A stretch of 5,286 bases of DNA from Treponema sp. (GTDB lineage Bacteria > Spirochaetota > Spirochaetia > Treponematales > Treponemataceae): contig JAEEKM010000207.1 in assembly GCA_016282455.1 (NCBI GenBank), forward strand, positions 1 through 5,286, given 5' to 3'. The notes under the pieces were generated by a model. The model saw nothing but the letters and a program-made list of their open reading frames with translations. It made no database searches and was not told the DNA's origin. Below are positions 1 to 5,286 of the stretch, piece by piece. Numbering within the stretch: the stretch's first letter is position 1; every line of letters begins with the position of its first letter. The position numbers were made by a program, and so were the translations under genes.

Positions 1-2769
1 AAAAAAGACATCACACTTGATTCTCCCTATCTTATCCGCGACTACGGAAACCTGCGTTACATTCTGGACAAACAGAGAACAAGAATTCTTGTAGTGAACA
101 GGGAAACAAATGTTGCAGAAAAAATACTTCCTGACACTTCTTCTTCTGCCGACGTTTTTTACTGTGCAGATGATTTTCTTGTTGATGAAAATTCCAACGT
201 CTACGTAAAGGAAGGTAACTGGGATGGAAACAGAATCGGCCGTGAAGCCCTTATTGTTTATGATGCCCAGGGTAAATATGTAAAAACCTATCTTGAAACT
301 TCCTATTCCACTCTGGTGAATAAACATAAAATCATGCTCCTTTCCATAAAAGAAGGACTGCTCCGTTATGCAATAAAAGAAAGAAACTGCATCAGCGTTA
401 AAACCCTTAATCTCTCTGACGGAAGCGAAAGCGGAAATGATTACCCCTTTGACAATGCATTTGATTTCATAAACGACATGGCAGAAGATCCTTCCGGAAA
501 AATTTATGCGCTTGATAAACCGGGAAATATTTTTGAACTTACCCCTGCTGGCAAAGTGAATCTTCTTTACACCGCAGAAAAAAATGAATTTCCAAACTGG
601 ATAGAATCTTTTGAAGAAGGCACTATTCTTTTTGCAGACCTTTATAATGACTGCGTTACAAGCCTTAATCTTTCTACTGGAAAAAAATCTACAGTTATAG
701 AAAAGTCTTCTTCTGTAACAGTAACTCCGCTTGCATTTTCTGAACTTACAAATCCGCAGAAAAATAAAAGTTTTATCCGCCGGCAGATTTGTCTTTTTGT
801 TTTAGAAATTGCCTTTATAATTTGTGCCCTCTGTTTATTGATTATTGTTGCCGTAACTTTTGTAAAAAGTAAAATGCACGCCATTAAAAGAATTACGGTT
901 TACATTGTGCTTACGGTTGTTGTTGTTGCAGGAACCATTACCTATAAGCTGACAGGGGAGTTTTCCAAAGTCATGCGCTCCCAGATTCTTGCTCAGATGG
1001 AAAACATGGCATACTCTGTGGCAAATACAATTAAACCCGGAACCCTTGATTCCATTCAAAGTGCTTCTGATTTTGCCTCTCCCCAGTACAGGGAGATGAT
1101 TGCAAATATGGAAAACGTCATAGATCCAAATCTTGACGTGAACCATAATGTCTACTGTGATATTTTTAAATACGACGATATACACGGAGCCTATGCAATT
1201 GCTTACCTTGATCAGACAATAGGAACTTACTTTCCACTTACGCCAGCGGAGACTGAAGAAATAAAAGAAATATACCGCACGGGTCAGGCCATCAGATCCA
1301 GTAAGGATGATACTTCTGCTTCCTACACTTATGTTTCTGTTCCTGTAATTGATGACCAGCTTAAGGTAAAGGGTGTTGTTTCCGTAATGCTTGAATGTAT
1401 GGTGCTTTCAAATCAGATAAGTGAAATGAGAAAGAATGTTCTTATCGGAATTGTCATCACTTTAATTTTTGTCTGGCTGCTTATGGGTGAAGCCCTTTCC
1501 TTTATTCTTTCAAAGTCACAGGCACGAATGGAAGCGGAAGAAAAAATCTCCCGCGGTGAAATTGTAAAACCTTCTTTCCCCTACTATTACATAAGGCTCA
1601 TGGTTTTTGCACTCTTTGCAACCTACAACATGACTACAACTTTTATTCCAATGGTGGTTGTTAAGGGCGCCGTGGAATCAATGGGAGAAAATGTTTCCGG
1701 TTTTATTTCTGCCCTGCCTCTTTCCATTAACCTCTTTGCATTAGGCCTCATGGCACTTTTCTGCGAAGGTTTTATCCGGCGTGCAGGCTGTAAGAAAATC
1801 ATTATTATAGGAGCGGTACTTTCTGCTTTGGGAAATCTGCTTATCTTTATTTTCCCGGCCTCTTACCTGCTGATTTTTATTGCACTCACAATTGACGGAA
1901 TTGGTGTGGGCCTTACCACAAACTCCCTTTACCTTATGGTGTCACAGATTCCCGATTCAAAAAACAGAACTTCAGGTTTTACTGCCTACAATGCGGCTCA
2001 GGTTTCCGGCATAAACTTTGGCATGCTCTTTGGTGCTGCCCTTGCTTCCAGTGTCGGTCGTCTTGCCACCTTCCCGATTGTGTCTGTGATGTGGATTGTT
2101 TCTGCGCTGATCTTTGTGCTCCTCTGGCGAACCCTAAAAGATTTTTCACTTGCACCTTCGCAGAATACAGAAGGAGAAAAGAGCAGTACTAAAAAAATAA
2201 TTTCCTTCCTCTTTAAACCCAGAGTCTGGTCTTTTATAATTTTTGTTCAGATACCATTTGCACTCATGGCAAGTTTTGTTTATTACTACCTGCCGATTTT
2301 CTCTGACGAAAGCGGAATGAGTGAAATTCTTGTTGCAGTCCTTATGATGCTTTATTCCATGTTCGCCATTTATCTTGGAAACACCCTTACAAAGTTTGTA
2401 ATGAAAAGACTTCCTGCCTTTAGTCCTTATGCAGGAATTTTCCTTTGTGTAATCGCAGTTTTAATCTACGCCTTTAATGCATCCTTTATCGGACTCCTGA
2501 TTGCAATTTTCATTCTTGGTCTTGCAAACGGATTTGGACGCACCGTTCACCAGGCAAACTTTTCTATGCTGGATGAATGTGAAAGTGTGGGCGTTCCAAA
2601 TGCAATGGGCATCTTTAACTTTACGGATTTTATCGGTCAGTCCTTTGGTCCAACTGTCATGGCCTTAGTCTTTATGTCAAAAGACATGAAACTGTCTTCT
2701 GCGATTTTTGCTGGTATTTTACTTGTTGTGTCTGTAATTCATGCTATAATGAACAGACAGAAAAAATAA
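1..2769 (+). CDS. Beta-propeller / Cache-like sensor / MFS transporter fusion protein (5' partial)
   Basis: Membrane protein that seems to join an extracytoplasmic sensor to a transporter; substrate unknown. The frame is open from base 1, so the start lies upstream. A GTG at 94 is probably internal, because the residues before it (visible residues 17-33, with a YILDKQRTRILVVN-like strand pattern) already look like a propeller blade. Visible residues 1-250 hold propeller-like repeats (around 57-90, 160-190 and 199-230). Hydrophobic helices follow at about 263-288 and 298-315, with a short basic loop between them (KSKMHAIKR). A Cache-like region spans about 316-470, ending in the typical KGVVSVMLE strand, then a helix at 480-503. 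Residues 530-920 contain twelve hydrophobic segments with a charged central loop (710-742), which is the MFS plan. Positive-inside charges put the propeller and sensor outside and the MFS N-terminus in the cytoplasm. The MFS loop 2-3 motif is degenerate (GFIRRAGCKK). The stop is TAA, 17 bases before the phosphatase gene. Propeller and Cache assignments are inferences from pattern; the MFS call is firmer. Confidence 0.82.
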   Translation, partial: KKDITLDSPYLIRDYGNLRYILDKQRTRILVVNRETNVAEKILPDTSSSADVFYCADDFLVDENSNVYVKEGNWDGNRIGREALIVYDAQGKYVKTYLETSYSTLVNKHKIMLLSIKEGLLRYAIKERNCISVKTLNLSDGSESGNDYPFDNAFDFINDMAEDPSGKIYALDKPGNIFELTPAGKVNLLYTAEKNEFPNWIESFEEGTILFADLYNDCVTSLNLSTGKKSTVIEKSSSVTVTPLAFSELTNPQKNKSFIRRQICLFVLEIAFIICALCLLIIVAVTFVKSKMHAIKRITVYIVLTVVVVAGTITYKLTGEFSKVMRSQILAQMENMAYSVANTIKPGTLDSIQSASDFASPQYREMIANMENVIDPNLDVNHNVYCDIFKYDDIHGAYAIAYLDQTIGTYFPLTPAETEEIKEIYRTGQAIRSSKDDTSASYTYVSVPVIDDQLKVKGVVSVMLECMVLSNQISEMRKNVLIGIVITLIFVWLLMGEALSFILSKSQARMEAEEKISRGEIVKPSFPYYYIRLMVFALFATYNMTTTFIPMVVVKGAVESMGENVSGFISALPLSINLFALGLMALFCEGFIRRAGCKKIIIIGAVLSALGNLLIFIFPASYLLIFIALTIDGIGVGLTTNSLYLMVSQIPDSKNRTSGFTAYNAAQVSGINFGMLFGAALASSVGRLATFPIVSVMWIVSALIFVLLWRTLKDFSLAPSQNTEGEKSSTKKIISFLFKPRVWSFIIFVQIPFALMASFVYYYLPIFSDESGMSEILVAVLMMLYSMFAIYLGNTLTKFVMKRLPAFSPYAGIFLCVIAVLIYAFNASFIGLLIAIFILGLANGFGRTVHQANFSMLDECESVGVPNAMGIFNFTDFIGQSFGPTVMALVFMSKDMKLSSAIFAGILLVVSVIHAIMNRQKK
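2723..2750 (+). promoter_or_regulatory. Possible internal sigma-70-type promoter for the phosphatase gene
   Basis: A perfect TATAAT at 2745-2750 is preceded by TGC, giving an extended -10 (TGnTATAAT). A weak -35 candidate, TTGTTG at 2723-2728, sits 16 bases upstream. Transcription would begin near 2757, about 30 bases before the ATG at 2787, which leaves room for a short leader carrying the ribosome binding site. The element overlaps the last codons of the upstream gene (His-Ala-Ile-Met), so coding constraint could explain it by chance in an AT-rich genome. Confidence 0.35.
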
Positions 2770-2776
2770 ACTGATT

Positions 2777-2783
2777 GGGGGAG
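2777..2783 (+). promoter_or_regulatory. Ribosome binding site deciding the phosphatase start
   Basis: The purine run GGGGGAG lies just upstream of ATG 2787. It favours this ATG over the in-frame TTG at 2775, which overlaps the run's left flank and has only an A-rich, SD-free sequence before it. Only three bases separate the end of the run from the ATG, so pairing probably uses the left, G-rich part of the run. Confidence 0.6.
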
Positions 2784-2786
2784 AAA

Positions 2787-4448
2787 ATGGAAGGCCCGAA
2801 GAAGAAACTTAAGAACAGTGTAATTTTTGCAATCGTTGTTTTTACACTGCTGCTCTCTGCCTGTCTTGGAGTGATTGGGTACAGAACATATCTTTCCGGT
2901 ATGCTTAAACGCTATCAGAATTATGAAAGGGGAATCCTTAATCTTACCGTTTCTGATTTTGACTGGGATGCAATTGAAAAGTGCATTGAAAAGCAGGAAG
3001 AGGATGAAGCTTTTCTTAAGCTGCGTGAAAGAATGGATCATATAAAAAGAAATACGGATATTGCCTGGCTTTATATGTTTGAACCGCTGAACGCAAACGA
3101 AGTGGATAACCAGCGTTATGTCTGCACGGGAAACAGACCGGAAGAATACGAAGCCTATGCCGCAAGGGGAGAAAAACCTGTGTGGCTGGGAAAAATGAAC
3201 GGTACTGAAGTTCCTCCTGCTGTTGCCCAACAGTACGTGGATTTTTACAAAAACTCAAAGCCCGGAGAATTCTGGTATTACCCCAACAAGACTGAATGGG
3301 GCTACATTTATACAACTTCTCTTGTCGTGCGCAATTCCTCTGAAAAAGCAATCGGTGTGATGAGCGTTGACATTTACATGCGGGATATTGAAAGAACCCT
3401 CCGTATTTATCCGCTTGTGGTTCTTCTTGCAACAATTATTCTTTCTGCAATTTTCATAACGGGTCTTACTCTCTGGCTTAACAGGCGCATTATTAAGCCC
3501 CTTACAAAACTTCAGGTTTCTGCAGCAGATTTTGTTTCTAAAGCAAACGGCGAAGATGTGGAAAGCCTTAACTTTGCTGACCCCTGCATTAAAACAAAGG
3601 ACGAAATGGGAAGTCTTTCCAATGCCCTTGTTCAGATGGCAAGTGAAACAAAAGGTTACATGTCAAAACTTCTTGCAGAAACTGCGGAAAAAGAACGCAT
3701 CTCTGCCGACCTTAATGCTGCCGCAAACATTCAGGCAAGTATGCTTCCTCACATTATGCACGTAAGTCCTGAACGCAACGATTATGAACTCTTTGCTTCA
3801 ATGAATCCTGCAAAAGAAGTGGGCGGTGATTTTTATGATTTCTTCTTTATTGATAAAACTCATCTTGCTCTTGTGATTGCGGATGTTTCCGGAAAGGGAA
3901 TTCCTGCGGCCCTCTTTATGGTTATTTCAAAAACAATTATCAAGAACAGGGCTGTTTCTGGCGGAAACCTTTCGCCTGCAAAGATTCTGGAAGAGTCAAA
4001 CAATCAGCTCTGCGAAGGAAATGATGCGGGACTCTTTGTTACAGTCTGGCTGGGAATACTTGATTTAGAAACCGGAATTATTACTGCGTCTAATGCAGGA
4101 CATGAGTTCCCTGCAGTAAGACAGCCCGGCGGTAAGTTTGAACTTTTTCAGGACAAGCATGGTTTTGTTCTTGCAGGACTTGAAAACTCAAAGTATACGG
4201 ATTACCAGATTAAGCTTGAACCAGGGGCTACAATTTTTGTTTATACTGACGGTGTGCCCGAAGCAACAAATGCAAATGAAGAACTCTTTGAACTGGAAAG
4301 ACTTGAACAGGCACTTAATATAAATCCTAACGCAAGTCCTGAAGATCTGCTTCCAATTGTCAGAGGTGAAGTGGACAAGTTTGTTGGGGACGCTCCCCAG
4401 TTTGATGACTTAACCATGCTCTCACTTAAGTATATTGGAAAAAAATAA
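2787..4448 (+). CDS. Membrane sensor PP2C phosphatase, SpoIIE/RsbU family, with HAMP domain
   Basis: Predicted 553-residue sensor phosphatase. Family members remove phosphate from a serine or threonine of STAS-domain anti-sigma-factor antagonists, which controls a sigma factor or other output by partner switching. The start is ATG 2787 because of the GGGGGAG upstream. Order: basic N-terminus (KKKLK), TM helix 12-32, extracytoplasmic Cache-like sensor about 33-208 (ending in a GVMSVDIY strand), TM helix 210-231, HAMP about 232-288, helical linker 293-318 leading into IQASMLP (315-321, the usual entry to RsbU-type domains), then PP2C about 322-550. Catalytic motifs are all present: VGGDFYD (Asp348, Asp351), ADVSGKG (Asp366), NAGHEFP (436-442), YTDGVPEAT (Asp488) and FDDLT (Asp540, Asp541). 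The acidic residues are those expected to bind the metal ions, so the enzyme should be active. It is probably co-transcribed with the upstream transporter-sensor gene. No antagonist or anti-sigma kinase gene is visible nearby, so the target protein cannot be named. Confidence 0.93.
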   Translation: MEGPKKKLKNSVIFAIVVFTLLLSACLGVIGYRTYLSGMLKRYQNYERGILNLTVSDFDWDAIEKCIEKQEEDEAFLKLRERMDHIKRNTDIAWLYMFEPLNANEVDNQRYVCTGNRPEEYEAYAARGEKPVWLGKMNGTEVPPAVAQQYVDFYKNSKPGEFWYYPNKTEWGYIYTTSLVVRNSSEKAIGVMSVDIYMRDIERTLRIYPLVVLLATIILSAIFITGLTLWLNRRIIKPLTKLQVSAADFVSKANGEDVESLNFADPCIKTKDEMGSLSNALVQMASETKGYMSKLLAETAEKERISADLNAAANIQASMLPHIMHVSPERNDYELFASMNPAKEVGGDFYDFFFIDKTHLALVIADVSGKGIPAALFMVISKTIIKNRAVSGGNLSPAKILEESNNQLCEGNDAGLFVTVWLGILDLETGIITASNAGHEFPAVRQPGGKFELFQDKHGFVLAGLENSKYTDYQIKLEPGATIFVYTDGVPEATNANEELFELERLEQALNINPNASPEDLLPIVRGEVDKFVGDAPQFDDLTMLSLKYIGKK

Positions 4449-4452
4449 GTGC

Positions 4453-4488
4453 AAAAAAAATCCCTGCTGCATTCCTGCAACAGGGATT
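4453..4488 (-). terminator. Rho-independent terminator of fusA
   Basis: On the minus strand an inverted repeat (arms 4481-4488 and 4459-4466, 8 bp) continues past one C/A mismatch into a further 4-bp stem. It closes with the tetraloop GGAA (a GNRA loop) in the minus-strand RNA and runs into eight U residues (the A-tract 4453-4460). It begins about 50 bases after the fusA stop and ends 5 bases from the stop of the convergent phosphatase gene. On the plus strand the hairpin is followed by ACAAGAGC with no U-run, so it looks efficient in the minus direction only. Confidence 0.88.
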
Positions 4489-4537
4489 ACAAGAGCACAC
4501 AAAAAGTGCGCTCATTTGTTCTGTTTACGAACCTGTC

Positions 4538-5286
4538 TTATTTGTCTGCCTTCTTTTTCTCAGCATACTTTTTCATAAGCTCGTCAGCAACATTGTTTGG
4601 AACCTTTCCGTACTTCTCAAACTCCATTGTGAACTCAGCTTTTCCCTGTGTAGAAGAGCGGAGGATTGTGGAGAATCCGAACATTTCGGAAAGAGGAACT
4701 TCTGCGTTAACTGTAGAAGTGTTGTTCTCATCTGTAGACTCAACGATAACGCCACGTCTCTGGTTGATAAGACCAAACATGTTTCCCTGGAACTCTGTAG
4801 GTCCAGAAATCTGAACTTTCATGATAGGCTCAAGAATAACTGGTTTTGCCTTTGCATAACCTTCGCGGAAAGCACCAATAGCAGCAGTCTGGAATGCGAT
4901 ATCGCTTGAGTCCACTGGGTGATACTGACCGTCGTTGATTGTGCAGCGCACACCCACAACAGGAGCTCCAATAAGTGAACCCTTTTCCATTGCTTTCTTG
5001 AATCCCTTGTCACAAGAAGGAATGTATTCGTTAGGAATAGCACCACCCTTGATTGAGTCAACGAACTCGTAGTCTTTTCCTTCAACTGGCTCCATGAAAC
5101 CTGCAACACGACCGTACTGACCGGAACCACCAGTCTGCTTTTTGTGTGTGTAGTTGAAGTCTGCGCGTGTTGTGATAGATTCGCGGTAAGCTACTTCTGG
5201 CTCGCTCACGATAACTTCGCACTTGTATTCGCGCTTCATGCGTTCAACATAAACTGCAAGGTGAAGCTCACCCATACCCTTGATGA
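4538..5286 (-). CDS. fusA: Translation elongation factor G, C-terminal part (partial)
   Basis: C-terminal third of EF-G, the cytoplasmic GTPase that drives translocation of tRNA and mRNA on the ribosome. The frame runs off the right edge. The visible protein begins IKGMGELHL, a conserved stretch near the end of domain III, so the Met at 5275 is internal and not a start. Domain IV is recognised by THKKQTGGSGQYGRV and by DGQYHPVDSSDIAF, whose His (codon 4919-4921) matches the conserved domain IV tip histidine. Domain V follows (KPVILEPIMKVQI, AEVPLSEMFGFST, LRSSTQGKAEFTMEF). The protein ends in a lysine-rich tail (KKKADK) and TAA. The G domain is outside the window. The sequence resembles the spirochaete EF-G1 / mitochondrial EF-G1 type more than the E. 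coli type, judged from remembered sequences. GAG, AAG, TTC and AAC codons are more frequent than in the plus-strand genes, as expected for high expression. A strong terminator follows. Confidence 0.96.
   Translation of the reverse strand, partial: IKGMGELHLAVYVERMKREYKCEVIVSEPEVAYRESITTRADFNYTHKKQTGGSGQYGRVAGFMEPVEGKDYEFVDSIKGGAIPNEYIPSCDKGFKKAMEKGSLIGAPVVGVRCTINDGQYHPVDSSDIAFQTAAIGAFREGYAKAKPVILEPIMKVQISGPTEFQGNMFGLINQRRGVIVESTDENNTSTVNAEVPLSEMFGFSTILRSSTQGKAEFTMEFEKYGKVPNNVADELMKKYAEKKKADK

Noticed and set aside
94..96. GTG at 94 as the true start of the transporter-sensor gene.
   Set aside because: The frame is open to base 1 and the residues upstream continue the propeller-like strand pattern. 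There is no convincing ribosome binding site before the GTG and no signal peptide after it.
2787..2866. Lipobox-like LSAC (residues 23-26) in the phosphatase N-terminus, suggesting a lipoprotein.
   Set aside because: The hydrophobic stretch continues past the Cys (LGVIGY), as in an ordinary TM helix. The domain order (TM, sensor, TM, HAMP, cytoplasmic PP2C) needs this segment as a membrane anchor.
2739..3435. Long minus-strand open frames opposite the phosphatase gene.
   Set aside because: They overlap a well supported plus-strand coding region, and their translations look like reverse-strand shadows (Cys-, His- and Phe-rich, no domain pattern).
4493..4513. Imperfect hairpin (GAGCAC / GTGCGCTC) followed by a T-rich stretch as a plus-strand terminator.
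   Set aside because: The stem is short with a two-base bulge, and the T-rich run is interrupted. It is too weak to annotate as a terminator.
4449..4814. Plus-strand open frame of 121 codons beginning right after the phosphatase stop.
   Set aside because: It crosses the fusA terminator and lies antisense to the strongly conserved fusA coding sequence. It has no recognisable family and no ribosome binding site of note.

Overview
The window looks like a chromosomal segment from an AT-leaning bacterium, most likely a spirochaete of the Treponema type. This rests on the flavour of the EF-G C-terminus (the spirochaete/mitochondrial-like EF-G1 type), the codon habits (TTT, CTT, GAA, AAA) and the presence of RsbU-like sensor phosphatases. 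It is a judgement from memory of families, not a database match. There are no RNA genes, insertion sequences, CRISPR arrays or long repeats that I can see.

Layout. Bases 1-2769 (+) hold the 3' part of a large gene whose reading frame is open through the left edge. It encodes an unusual membrane protein: an extracytoplasmic beta-propeller-like region, two membrane helices, a Cache-like extracytoplasmic sensor region, another membrane helix, and then a complete 12-helix major facilitator (MFS) transporter. After 17 bases comes a second plus-strand gene (2787-4448). It encodes a membrane-anchored sensor phosphatase with a TM, extracytoplasmic sensor, TM, HAMP and SpoIIE/RsbU-type PP2C domain, with all catalytic motifs present. 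A promoter-like element with a perfect extended -10 lies inside the end of the first gene and may allow separate expression of the second.

Bases 4449-4537 are a short convergent intergenic region. It holds a strong rho-independent terminator for the minus-strand gene. Bases 4538-5286 (-) are the C-terminal third of elongation factor G (fusA), cut by the right edge.

How they fit together. The transporter-sensor fusion and the phosphatase appear to be one transcription unit, and both carry an extracytoplasmic sensing region. The inferred picture is that an external signal or substrate is detected by both proteins. One would couple detection to transport, the other to dephosphorylation of an STAS-domain anti-sigma-factor antagonist (partner switching). 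No antagonist, anti-sigma kinase or sigma factor is in the window, so the target is unknown. fusA is a housekeeping neighbour on the opposite strand with no evident functional link.
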